NCBI GenBank assembly: GCA_023212645.1
Contig: JALBYC010000004.1
Location: 773,610 to 837,609, forward strand
Direction of reading: 5' to 3'
Length of the DNA stretch: 64,000 nucleotides
Source: Farysia itapuensis
Lineage: Eukaryota; Basidiomycota; Ustilaginomycetes; Ustilaginales; Ustilaginaceae
The translations under genes and the position numbers were made by a program. The notes under the pieces are model-generated. The model had not been told where the DNA came from, ran no database searches, and saw only the letters and a list, made by a program, of their open reading frames with translations. This document shows positions 12,215 through 21,770 of the stretch, piece by piece (position 1 is the stretch's first letter; the number at the start of each line of letters is the position of its first letter).

Positions 12215-14086
12215 TTACCAGCCGTAAGTCTGGAATCCACCGCAAGGATTGGAAAGGGACTCGTAGAAGGAGCGCACATTGTTGCCCTTGCCTGGTGTCG
12301 GCATAGTGCCGGCACTGAGCAGATCGACGTAAGAGTAAAGTTGCATGAGATTGTCCGCCTCAGCGAGGACCTGGATGGTGGATGTGTTGGCCTTGAAGTT
12401 CCAGAAGATGGATCCGGCCGACCAGCCGTAGGTAGCCAGCTGCATTTCGAGGAACGATTTGGCATACGAAGCCGAGTTGAGATTCTGGATCGCAGAGAAC
12501 TCGCCAATTATGACGGGGATCGGGTATCCATTGGCGGCGCTGCCGTACTCGCAGACCGAGGATTGAATGGCACTTGCACCGGGTTCAGGTGTCTGGAACC
12601 AGCCTGGGTATGGGTGGTCCTCGTAGAGAAGATAGTTGGGGTTCTTGCCCGAGACAAAGCTGCGCCACGCGTCCATCTTCTGGGTGACGCTGCCGGGGTA
12701 AAATCCGTGGTGGAAGGTCATGGGGATGTCGTATTGCAGACAAAGCTGGTAGGCACGCTCGTAATAGGCAGTGGTGATGCTCATACGTGTGCTGTTGAGC
12801 GTGGCAAAGTCGTCATTGACGACATGTGGCTCGTTGGCGACACCGATCGAGTTGATGATGGAGCTGTAATTGCTACCCTTGTACCAGTCAAGCACGGCCT
12901 TGAGGAAGGCATCGGATCGGTCCTGCTGGCTCTGCTCGAACCACTGCAGATTGGTGGTGTTGTGGCCGGATGACTGATCGCCGTTTTGAGAGCCGGGCAT
13001 GCCGTGCAGGTCGAGCATCACGTACATGTTTCGGTCGTAGCACCACTCCAGCATCTTGTTCAGCTGATCGACGTAGCCAGTCGTGACGTAAGCCTCATTT
13101 CCCGCGTTGGGAATGAAAGCCCAGTGGCCAATGGGAATGCGGACGAGGTTGACACCGGCGTTCTGGAGATTGTCCATATCGGCCTCGGTAACCCATGTGT
13201 TTTGGTGGTCTTGGATAACAGATTGAGCGCGGCTACCAAGAGCCTGCGTGAATCGGTACTCGTCCCAAGCATTGGGACCGCCCTGCTGTACCATCCAGTC
13301 TTCAAGCTGCCATCGCTCAAGCACGAGCCAGGATCCAAGACTGACTCCGTACGCTTTTGTGTTGGTGTCGGTCCAGTTCCAGCGAGGGAAGGGAGTGATG
13401 GTTTTCGCGGGTGCTGTGGTGGTCGAGGTGCTGTTGGATCCGCTGGTAGTACTGCTGCCGCTGTTCTTGCTGGTGCTGGAGGAAGACGAGGATCCGGTGT
13501 TGCCCTTGTTGGTAGCGTCGGCAGCCGCTGTAAGGTTGCTGTTGCTGCCGCTGTTGTTCTTCATTACTTGGCTGACGGCCACACCGACGGCTACGCCAAT
13601 GATGGCAAGAATAGCGAGGACAATGAAGAAGAAGAGAATGGGTCGACGGCGGACAAAGTTTTGCTTTTTGCGATTGCGGAAACCTTCAGTGGCGGCTGCA
13701 GGTGCGTAGTCGGCAGAGTTGTAGCTTTGTCCGCGTCGGCCCGTGTATTGTTGGAAAGCAGGTTCCGGTGTGGCGGCACCGCCTTCCTTGTTGAAGTAAT
13801 AGGTGCTGGAGCGTTGGCCTGGCATGCCGTCTTCGGTCATGAGCAATCCTTGGTGCGAGGGTGATGGGGTGACAAGCATGTCTCGTGCATCGCGGTCGTA
13901 GGCATCCATGTTGCTGCTGTGAACAGAGTATCGACCAAAGGAGCCTGGAGTGCCTGGTCGCAATGACTGAAACTCATTGTATTCTGCAGGTGGCGAGAAG
14001 GTGGGAGACATGGGGTCTGGGCTATAGTAGCCCGGACGCGATACTTGTGACATGGGACGAGGGTTCTGTGAAACTGGACGAGACAT
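12215..14086 (-). CDS. Membrane-anchored exo-1,3-beta-glucanase (GH5)
   Basis: Intronless gene of 623 residues, starting at ATG 14084-14086. An N-terminal cytoplasmic tail of about 145 residues, rich in Ser, Pro and Tyr, leads to a basic stop RRRP and one membrane segment (about 149-172). A Ser/Thr/Asn-rich stalk (about 178-228) follows, then the catalytic domain. The GH5 acid/base lies in GVANEP (E419) and the nucleophile in VIIGEFSA (E529); YGVSLGSWLVLERW is typical of the yeast Exg family. This type II topology matches glucan 1,3-beta-glucosidase D-like proteins, thought to remodel beta-1,3-glucan in the wall. Whether it stays at the plasma membrane or an internal membrane is not shown by the sequence. 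The poly-Ser/Thr stalk is likely O-mannosylated. Confidence 0.92.
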   Translation of the reverse strand: MSRPVSQNPRPMSQVSRPGYYSPDPMSPTFSPPAEYNEFQSLRPGTPGSFGRYSVHSSNMDAYDRDARDMLVTPSPSHQGLLMTEDGMPGQRSSTYYFNKEGGAATPEPAFQQYTGRRGQSYNSADYAPAAATEGFRNRKKQNFVRRRPILFFFIVLAILAIIGVAVGVAVSQVMKNNSGSNSNLTAAADATNKGNTGSSSSSSTSKNSGSSTTSGSNSTSTTTAPAKTITPFPRWNWTDTNTKAYGVSLGSWLVLERWQLEDWMVQQGGPNAWDEYRFTQALGSRAQSVIQDHQNTWVTEADMDNLQNAGVNLVRIPIGHWAFIPNAGNEAYVTTGYVDQLNKMLEWCYDRNMYVMLDLHGMPGSQNGDQSSGHNTTNLQWFEQSQQDRSDAFLKAVLDWYKGSNYSSIINSIGVANEPHVVNDDFATLNSTRMSITTAYYERAYQLCLQYDIPMTFHHGFYPGSVTQKMDAWRSFVSGKNPNYLLYEDHPYPGWFQTPEPGASAIQSSVCEYGSAANGYPIPVIIGEFSAIQNLNSASYAKSFLEMQLATYGWSAGSIFWNFKANTSTIQVLAEADNLMQLYSYVDLLSAGTMPTPGKGNNVRSFYESLSNPCGGFQTYGW

Positions 14087-15477
14087 GGTGTACGATCAGT
14101 AGCACAGACGGCGGAGAGGGGAGGGAAGGTAGTAACGCGATGAAAGGGCGGGGAGGGGTATACGTATATGAAGGGGGAAAGGGGCACGGCTGCCAAAATA
14201 AGGGGCCTGGAACGCACATGAATTTTCAGAGCGGAAAGGGGAGCGGACGACGGAATGCGCAGTCTACGGAATACCAAAGGGGACCTCGCCAAGCTGCACC
14301 TGTCAGAGGATGAGAAATGGTGCAAAGCGACGCCATCAGTGCATCCGAGCTCGCAGCGAAATCTCGGTACTCGCACAATGCGAAATGTCCGCTTCGCTTC
14401 AAAGTGAGAGTTTCCCCCAAAGGGCGTCAGGGCGGCCACGCCGGCCACGATCAGCGCGCATCAAACAAAGATCCCACTAGGTTGAAGCGAGAGTCAATTG
14501 TGCTTGGCAGATGGATAGATTTCCCATGCAAGAAAGGCGTGAAGATCATGATCACCTCGCGCACTTTCAAACCTACTGCCGCCACTCGAGCGTGCAAAGT
14601 GTTGCTTAGCCAATAATGTGAATGGCATCGCGTCGTTGTATTCGCGTTTCCCGTATTTTCCAAATCTGATTCGGCCATTTCGGCACAGGAAGCGAGTGCC
14701 AAGGTTTGAATGTTTTGACTTCTTTCCCACCAGACTGCATTTTTATGCCCCAGCGGAATTCCTACAACAGCGCGCGGCATCCTAAAGCGCATGACATATG
14801 ACAGCCCGCTTACCCGAACACACTCTCTGGTCTCTGGATAATCCAAGTGATTCAATCGGGCCAAGCATGGGGAAGCACGCCCCCCCCCCCCCCCCCGCCC
14901 GCCAGAAAGCAAGACATTTCTGGCCTGATTTCACGCCAAGCTATTTTTGACAATGCCAGGGTCCTCATCTCAGGGCGTAAAGGATCCTAGCTTTATGTGC
15001 CAGGGTCAGGGACTAGGGAGTAGGAACTCAGGGGCAGATGGCACAGCCTAACAAGACTGGTCAAAACACGCGCAAGACACGGCCCGCTCCCCGCAAAGCC
15101 ACACGATGCATGCACCTGTCAACAAGGTCGGTATAGAGGTACATACCTGTCCATGGCGCCTATCTGTTTTTCGAGATTGCGATTGCTCCGGGTCCATTGT
15201 GATGCATGTCCGAGTATGCAAGGCGTCTCGATCACAACAATTGTTTGTTTTGACACGAGCAAGTTTGGATCCCTCTATTTCCAGTGGAACTGTCTGTGTA
15301 ACTGATTCTCCGCATGAACAGCTCTTCGGTCTAGCGACTCGGACTCGAGACCTTGCGTGGAGATAGCGGTCGGAAGACGTCCCGAGCTCCGACTTTGTTG
15401 ACACTGCCGCTCATTCTTCTGACTGCGCTTCGCGACGTGCCAGGTCGTCAAAGCTGCTTGGATAAAAAGATGCGATG
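14087..15477. other. 1.4-kb intergenic region, no gene supported
   Basis: Divergent intergenic region between the glucanase and Uba3 genes. I see no reading frame with protein-like composition or a consistent splice model. A 17-C run at 14880-14896 may be a difficult sequencing site or partial artefact. The region is long for this gene-dense window and may hold the regulatory DNA of the glucanase. Confidence 0.5.
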
Positions 15478-15540
15478 TCGCGAATCGCGAGTCGCGAAGT
15501 CGCGCAAGTCGCGCAGTCGCGCGCGTCGCGCGTCGCGGAT
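15478..15540. repeat. TCGCG-rich short-period repeat in the Uba3 promoter
   Basis: Copies of TCGCG (the complement reads CGCGA) recur about every 7-10 bases across this stretch, mixed with AAG and CAG spacers. A second small repeat, GCGCAAG, follows at about 15602-15625. Both lie 70-220 bp upstream of the Uba3 start codon. They may bind a regulator or be a simple-sequence expansion; the sequence does not tell which. Confidence 0.6.
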
Positions 15541-15698
15541 CGCCTTATTTGTTAGAGCGTACATGATCGACACTGTTTGTTAGACCCCTTAATCCCAGAT
15601 GTGCAAGCGCGCAAGCGCGCAAGCATGCAAGTGCACAAGTCACAGTGTGGGACCTCCACTTTGATCCTTCTATCTCTCTCTTGGACGGCACGTCAGGC

Positions 15699-17003
15699 AT
15701 GGCAAGCTCAACGATGGTGGTCGATTGGCCACATCGCCATGACCACATCGACAAGATTCTGGACAGACCTGGACCCTCTACAGATGATGCGTTCCAGGCT
15801 GGCGCGACTGTCAAGAGTTTCCTGCGCGAGCAGTGCAAGATTCTCGTCATTGGGGCTGGAGGATTAGGATGCGAAATCCTCTCCAACCTTGCCCTGAGCG
15901 GGTTCCGCGACATTCACATCATAGACATGGACACGATCGACGTCTCCAATCTCAATCGACAATTTCTCTTCCGCGAAAAGGATGTCGGGCGGCCCAAGGC
16001 TACAGTAGCTGCTGAATTTGTCAAACGCAGAGTGCCAGGTGTCACTATCTCGCCATACCATGGCAAGATTCAGGATAAGGATGAACAGTACTATATGCAG
16101 TTCAGCATCATTATCTGCGGCCTTGACTCAGTCGAGGCGAGGAGGTGGATTAATGCCACTCTCGTAAACATGGTCGACAGCGAAAACCCAGAATCGCTCA
16201 AGCCGCTGATCGATGGTGGAACGGAGGGCTTCAAGGGGCAAGCCCGAGTCATTCTGCCTACCATTACCTCTTGCTACGAATGTAGTCTTGACATGCTCAA
16301 CAAGCAGACTACATATCCCATCTGCACGATAGCCAACACACCCCGACTCCCCGAACACTGCATCGAATGGGCAAGCGTGCTCGAATGGCCTCGGCTTCTC
16401 GGTGACAAGAAGCTGGACAACGACAACCCGGATCACATTCAGTGGCTCTTTGAAAGGGCGTCCACGCGCGCTGCCGAGTTCAATATTCTGGGCGTCACAT
16501 GGAACCTGACGCAGGGTGTGGTCAAGAACATTATACCAGCCATCGCGAGCACAAATGCCATCATTGCTGCAGCGTGCGTGCTGGAAGCGTTCAAATTCGC
16601 CACCACCTCGGCACCCTACCTGAACAACTACATGATGTTCACCGGTAACGACAGTGTCTACACATACACATTCGAGCACGAAAAGCGCCAAGATTGTCCC
16701 GTCTGTGGCGGCGAAAGTCGCGACATGCCCATCGACCCCACAGCAACGCTGCAGCAAGTCATCGATCAGCTGCAGGAGATTGCCGACTTGCAGATCAAGA
16801 AGCCATCCCTTTCCCTGTCTGGCAAGCCTCTCTACTACCAGGCACCACCTCAGCTGGAGCAGGCAACTCGGCCAAATCTAGACAAAGCGATATCAGACTT
16901 GTGTCAGGACGGAGACGAAATCACTGTTACCGATGCACGTTTACCCTTTACCCTGGCAATAGTCATGCGGTTCACTTCAAATATCGGATCTGAGGCCACA
17001 TGA
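15699..17003 (+). CDS. UBA3: NEDD8-activating enzyme E1 catalytic subunit (Uba3-like)
   Basis: Single exon, 434 residues, from the first ATG (15699) that precedes conserved sequence; the in-frame codons upstream offer only GTG. The adenylation domain begins with the nucleotide loop VIGAGGLGCE (about 50-59) and MDTIDVSNLNRQFLFR. The catalytic cysteine is C209 in YPICTIANTPRLPEHCIEW, the signature that separates Uba3 from ubiquitin E1. Zinc cysteines are seen in CYEC (192/195) and CPVCGG. The C-terminal ubiquitin-fold domain ends in VMRFTS..., like the end of human UBA3, so the gene is complete. With a partner (Ula1/APP-BP1, not in this window) it activates NEDD8 for cullin neddylation. Confidence 0.94.
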   Translation: MASSTMVVDWPHRHDHIDKILDRPGPSTDDAFQAGATVKSFLREQCKILVIGAGGLGCEILSNLALSGFRDIHIIDMDTIDVSNLNRQFLFREKDVGRPKATVAAEFVKRRVPGVTISPYHGKIQDKDEQYYMQFSIIICGLDSVEARRWINATLVNMVDSENPESLKPLIDGGTEGFKGQARVILPTITSCYECSLDMLNKQTTYPICTIANTPRLPEHCIEWASVLEWPRLLGDKKLDNDNPDHIQWLFERASTRAAEFNILGVTWNLTQGVVKNIIPAIASTNAIIAAACVLEAFKFATTSAPYLNNYMMFTGNDSVYTYTFEHEKRQDCPVCGGESRDMPIDPTATLQQVIDQLQEIADLQIKKPSLSLSGKPLYYQAPPQLEQATRPNLDKAISDLCQDGDEITVTDARLPFTLAIVMRFTSNIGSEAT

Positions 17004-17151
17004 CATACTACGCGACTATCAGGATTTCGTTCTACACGGCGAGGTGGTCCGACGAGCCGAAAATGCGTCGCACGCCAGCAGAAGACGTCACCCTGTATGG
17101 CGCAAGAAAGGTCAGCAAGTCTGCATGCGCATCGTCTTCGATCGTGTCTCC

Positions 17152-18913
17152 TCACATTGCAAGGCCGTCGTGGCCCGTGTTTGGCACCCAATCGACGGTC
17201 CATCCCGCCACTCGGGGATCGGGTCGGCTCCCAGTCATCTTCTGCATGTGCTCCAGATGCGCATAGTAATTCTGTGCCCTTTGTAGGCGAGTAGCACCTG
17301 TGTAGAGACTCAATCAGCATGTCTGCCTCTTTGAAGCGGGCGCGAAAGAGTCATCTCACCTTGAGCCATGGCAGGCGGGCGGTCGTCCCCTGTGCCCTTG
17401 TCGGACATGCCGTTGAGATAGTGAACCCTGCGCTGGGTGAACAGACGTTCGAGGTAGTAAGCCGACCCTCGGTCGGGATGTTGTCCGATACTTGGATATA
17501 CACCCAGGTGATCTTGTAGCTTTTCAAAGCCGTCTGTGATAGGTGCAACAGATGTCAGAAGAAGGGAATACTGCGTGTTAAGAGATGAGAACCTTACACT
17601 TGTACTCGTTCATGTCCTGGAAACACGACTGATGTCAGCGTTAATTTGCGTTGTCGAGTAGAAGCGGCTTACCTGACAGGGGGGACCAGCACGCTCGGCG
17701 CTAAAGTAAAGATACGAGGCCGGATTCATGGCTACGAACTCGACCGTCACATGACCTTCGGCACTTCCGACACCTGGGCGCGAAAGCGCATGTCCGAGGA
17801 TTGAGTATCTGTGCACGAGTTGCCCGCCAAGACTGTGACCCGCTGTGTTGTTTTGCGATGGTGTCAGCTGGCTGGATTCATCCTTGACCAAAGTCAGATA
17901 CATACAGATCACGATGCGACGCAGACGAGGATAAGCCTGACGATGGATGTGGAAGTACTCCACGAGCGCATCGAATGCCTCAAAAGACGAGACGGTCGTC
18001 GCGGACTCGGGATATTGATTCGGCGAGCCATCTCCCCACTGTATGCAGGCGTGAAGCAGTGATTTAGTCCACTGCACAAAGCACTGTGAAGAGATCTGGC
18101 CAACTCACACCATTGCCTTTCCAGACGAGGATGTTGCCGGTGCTGCCTCGGCCTTGCCATCCGAACTTGGCTTTGTCCAGCCCATTGAACTTGAGTGGAA
18201 ATGCTGGTCAGCATCCGAGCTTATGCGGTGGAAGTCAGAGTTCGTGCTTACAAAAAGAGGAGCAATCAGCAGCGTCGAAGGACCGCGACGGTCTCGTCGC
18301 TCACCGTCGGACACGTTGCGAGCTGCGTTGATCTCGTACCATGCTCGTGCAGCATCTCTCTCTGCAGAACCGAAAATTTGTATCAGTAGACATGCCGAAA
18401 AGGTCAAGCTGGACCGGCTTACCTTGTCCATGAACGTGTATAACGACCTGTTCAACATCCTCCTTTCCAGTTGTAGGAGCTTCGCTCCAGCTTTCGTCAA
18501 TGTAGACAGGCAAAGCCACTGTCTGTTGCATTGACGAAGTCGTCCACGAAAGCATTTGAACCTTGGCCCCATTCGCTGCACCCAAGAAGAGGTTTTAGTA
18601 TGACTTTACTTATGATGCGGGTGCAATGCTCACCTTGTTCGACGGAGACTCGTCTGTCACACGGGACCAGCTCCACGCTTCGCTCGGTACCATAGCTGGG
18701 ACGAGCGCCTGACATGATCCAGAAGAGCAGCAAGAGCACTGCAGCAAGACAGCTCAGCAGGAATTTAGAAGAGCTTCTTGATCGACCAGCACAGTGTTCT
18801 TGTGGTCGGTGATGGTCGAGATCTTCACTTGGCTTCAGACGACGGTACTCGTTGATGTTGGCGAATTCGGGTACAGAAGTTCGTACACGTTGCCATAGAC
18901 GTGTCCAGTTCAT
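17152..18913 (-). CDS. Membrane-anchored alpha/beta-hydrolase (serine hydrolase), nine exons
   Basis: I assembled nine exons on the minus strand: 18634-18913, 18423-18575, 18252-18361, 18109-18189, 17906-18038, 17673-17842, 17598-17616, 17360-17533 and 17152-17297. They total 1266 nt, a clean frame of 421 residues. All introns are GT-AG. One N-terminal membrane segment (about 51-68) suggests a type II or signal-anchored protein. The nucleophile elbow ISGHSLGG (Ser256) is formed exactly across the exon 5/6 junction, which supports the splicing. The C-terminal NTGHDG (His416) fits the catalytic histidine. Between them, LIAPLFFNGLDK and KFGWQGRGSTG look like the oxyanion side and lid. The substrate is unknown: esterase or lipase-like. 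The 19-nt exon 7 could instead be 31 nt if an upstream AG (CATCAG) is used; both keep the frame. Confidence 0.8.
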
Positions 18914-19095
18914 GGGCTTCTCACTCTGCGAGACATACGATGTTTAAAGGGAAGACCGAGCTGTCAGGTGCTGGACCCTGATTCGGCGAATTTCTCAACA
19001 GAAGCACCGATCGGGCAGCCTCTGGCTCGACACACAGGGGCCCACAAGTTCGATGCAACACATACTATTCTTGCAAAGGCTCGACTGTATCATGC

Positions 19096-20484
19096 CTAGT
19101 CATCGGAAGCATCTATGATGCTATCTACTGCGTCATCTATTACCGAATCTTCTTGCGCGGTAAGCCGGGTGTGTTGTGGAGTAAGAGTGTCTGCTGCACA
19201 GCGGCTGGACGGACGCGACCGAGGAGCATCCCACGCTTCTAGACAGTGTTGGTAGGCAGAAAGCTTGCCATGTGGATAGGTATCGCCGTCGGTTTCGAAG
19301 GACCATTGCAATCCCATCTGGGCCCGAGTCATCATCCATGTGCTCACTTCGCAAGGATGGGTACGATCTGGCGTCGTGCTCGACGTCAGAGAGGGCAACA
19401 AAGTCAACAGCTCGATGCGTAATTGCTGAGCATCTGGAGATGAGCCCTGTCGAACAGCTCGCAGCCAGAAGCGAAGCCGTTCCACGTAGCCAACAAAGTG
19501 CTTGTCCGTATGTCCAACCAGCAGCAGTACTTGCAGCTTCGCCGCGTGGTCTACCAAGATCTGCAACGGATTAAGTCTGTCTTCGATGTCGAGATGCTGT
19601 TGTTGAGGATAATCTTCCGTATCTGGCCGTACGATTGCGGGCACGACGAGCGCCAAGTTGCTAAGATTTGGCAGCTGACCCAAAGCTTGAGCCATAGTAG
19701 CATTGAAGCGGAATTGCGGGCCATGCAACTGGACATGAGTCAGATTAGGCCAGCGTTGGACAGATGGCGTCCAGAAAGATGGCTCGATCCCTCCAGCGTA
19801 GTGTCCAGTCAGACACTCAAAGGACCTCAGTTGGGCCGAAAAGCGATCGAACACCACCTGTTTCTGTCGCGATCTTGCCAACAAGCTCCGGGGCACTCCT
19901 TCAATGGTGAGATGCTGTACCGCATCGAGGTGCCGCAGGATGGACCGGACAAGCGGCATACAGTCCCGCTCAAAAGCAAGTTGGGCGCTGCTGGCGTCAA
20001 AGAGTGACGGACGCTGTTGCTGGGATTCAGCCTTATCGTGGTGTCGAAAGGTAAGCGTACGGACTCGAGAATGTGCCAAGTCGCGCAGACCCACAGAGTT
20101 TTGCTCTAGAGATTGCAGAAAAGCTCGCATTTGCGCTGGTCCAGAGAGGCAAAGACGCGGCAACTGCAGTTCACAGAGGATAGCAGCATGGCAGGCACGA
20201 TTGATCGACGCGAGTTGTAGTACCGCTGTGCTATCACGTACCGTCTCGCGGGCTGCTAGGAGTACTATGCAGATGACCAGCTCAGTAGGGAGACGAGAAG
20301 GGCCGATGAGACGATGAAGTGCCTTGCTGTTGCCTCCAATGGTCTCAATGTGCAGTTCTGTGACGATGGAGGTGCGCAATGGTCGGGGCACTGGCTGATG
20401 CAAGATCTGGCTGCGGTACTGGGCCGGAGTGGTGAACGCATCGGTTAATCTGCGCAGCGACCAGAACGAATCCGTTGAGGCCAT
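19096..20484 (-). CDS. F-box-like protein of unknown target
   Basis: Intronless frame of 462 residues; ATG at 20482-20484 is the first ATG (an upstream in-frame codon is GTG). Near residues 60-100 the sequence SRLPTELVICIVLLA followed by VLQLASINRACHAAI has the leucine/proline pattern of an F-box. The rest contains spaced Leu-rich segments such as LPNLSNLALVV and LQVLLLVGHTDK that resemble weak leucine-rich repeats. If this reading is right, the protein would be a substrate adaptor of SCF ubiquitin ligases; it lies close to Uba3, which activates the NEDD8 modifier that SCF needs, but that proximity may be chance. The C-terminus is acidic. The F-box call is by pattern only. Confidence 0.6.
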   Translation of the reverse strand: MASTDSFWSLRRLTDAFTTPAQYRSQILHQPVPRPLRTSIVTELHIETIGGNSKALHRLIGPSRLPTELVICIVLLAARETVRDSTAVLQLASINRACHAAILCELQLPRLCLSGPAQMRAFLQSLEQNSVGLRDLAHSRVRTLTFRHHDKAESQQQRPSLFDASSAQLAFERDCMPLVRSILRHLDAVQHLTIEGVPRSLLARSRQKQVVFDRFSAQLRSFECLTGHYAGGIEPSFWTPSVQRWPNLTHVQLHGPQFRFNATMAQALGQLPNLSNLALVVPAIVRPDTEDYPQQQHLDIEDRLNPLQILVDHAAKLQVLLLVGHTDKHFVGYVERLRFWLRAVRQGSSPDAQQLRIELLTLLPSLTSSTTPDRTHPCEVSTWMMTRAQMGLQWSFETDGDTYPHGKLSAYQHCLEAWDAPRSRPSSRCAADTLTPQHTRLTAQEDSVIDDAVDSIIDASDD

Positions 20485-20771
20485 TGTGCTTTTCAGCGTC
20501 GGCGACACATTGGATGATTAGGGAGAAGAGGTAGGAGCAGGGCGGGCAGAGCAATCTAATGAAAGCGGACAATGGTGGAGGCGAGGAATATGACTGGGCC
20601 GACCTCACACTTGACATGCACATTACACGCAACCAGCCACACAGCAAAGAGGAGGACATGAATGCTGGAGTTAACGATGGAGATGTACGCGTAGGGGGAC
20701 GCAGTGGTATATGCAAAAAGGGGAGGAAAGGGTCTGGGAACGTTTCATGATCGACGTGCACCTGGCCAAAT

Positions 20772-21077
20772 CTACATGGCAACGCAATTGCATCCACCGG
20801 CTACGGGGGCGTAAGGGTCTTCTCCCTTGCCTACTGGCCCCCAGACGGACGGAACAAGATGGTCTCGTGTCTTTTTTGTGTAGTTGATCAGACTGTAAGG
20901 AAGAATAGAAGTCAGAGGTGGTCATGGGGTGCACGGGTCAGAACAAGCCTACCTCTGACTGGCCTCAGATACACGAATGCGTGGACGCTCGAGATCCTCC
21001 TTGAGGCGCTGGTTGTGCTCTGTGAGTCTGCGCAACTTGAGTTCGGACATGGACTGTTTGTGAGGCTTGACGTTCAT
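20772..21077 (-). CDS. Heterotrimeric G-protein gamma subunit
   Basis: A small two-exon gene: 20953-21077 and 20772-20892, joined over a 60-bp GT-AG intron, 246 nt and 81 residues. Exon 1 carries [20 protein letters not shown], the helical gamma-subunit signature, and the following [11 protein letters not shown]. Exon 2 carries [18 protein letters not shown] and ends in a CaaX box, CVAM, for farnesylation or geranylgeranylation, with a second Cys two residues before. This is the fungal Ste18/Gng1-type partner of G-beta, acting at the plasma membrane in pheromone or nutrient signalling. I used ATG 21075-21077. An AG acceptor just upstream (CCTGCCAG) leaves open a further 5' exon, so the N-terminus is the least certain part. 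Confidence 0.88.
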
Positions 21078-21770
21078 GATGAAGCTGGCAGGGAGACGTC
21101 GTCAGTGCGAGAGTGCAAAGACAACGACGACGTTGACTGTGACCAGTCACGTTTAGTTCAACGCGAACGGTTTGCATTGTTAGAGCAGATGCGCATTTTT
21201 CACACTCGCGCCTCGCTCAGATGACTCGTAGAGATTGCAGATCAACTTGATCTTCAACAACCAACACAACCTTGATACCTGCCGCGCCTTGCGTATCGTG
21301 GAAAGGACAGTCTAAGACAAGGTATGTATGGTCGTGGCTATGTGCCACTCAGGCCCAATCAGCGATGAAGCGGCTGCATTCAATCAGGATGGGAGCTGAC
21401 AAAAGAACCTTCTTGACTCCTGCTCAACCTCTGCATCTCTATCTGTTCCATGATGGTTCCCACGCGCTTGCCTATCTTTCTCTTACTGTCCGACACCCTC
21501 GACTTATCACGCTAATTGCCTCTGCGCTGTGTTATCTGGTACGTACACACAATCTCGGACATTCTTCTCGGTTATCGGATATCGAAACCACTTTTTTGTC
21601 GTGCTCTAACATGTGACGGATATACCCGTGACCTCCGTTGTATGCGGATCGGCTTTTTGCCATTGGCTGATGCCGCGCCTGCCAACCTTCTTCCCCCCAC
21701 GTCGGCAATTCGGGGCGTACTAAACCGCCCTTCCTGCTTCACCCGTCCATCTATTATTTCCCTCGAGTAG
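21078..21770. promoter_or_regulatory. Divergent intergenic region, G-gamma / NADP-isocitrate dehydrogenase
   Basis: 693 bp between two divergent genes. Pyrimidine-rich sequence precedes the dehydrogenase start, as is common for strongly expressed fungal genes. No gene of its own is supported; a possible first non-coding or short coding exon of the G-gamma gene may lie in 21080-21180. Confidence 0.5.

Noticed and set aside
12986..13864. 292-codon plus-strand frame inside the exo-glucanase gene
   Set aside because: Antisense shadow of a gene with clear GH5 motifs; no independent evidence.
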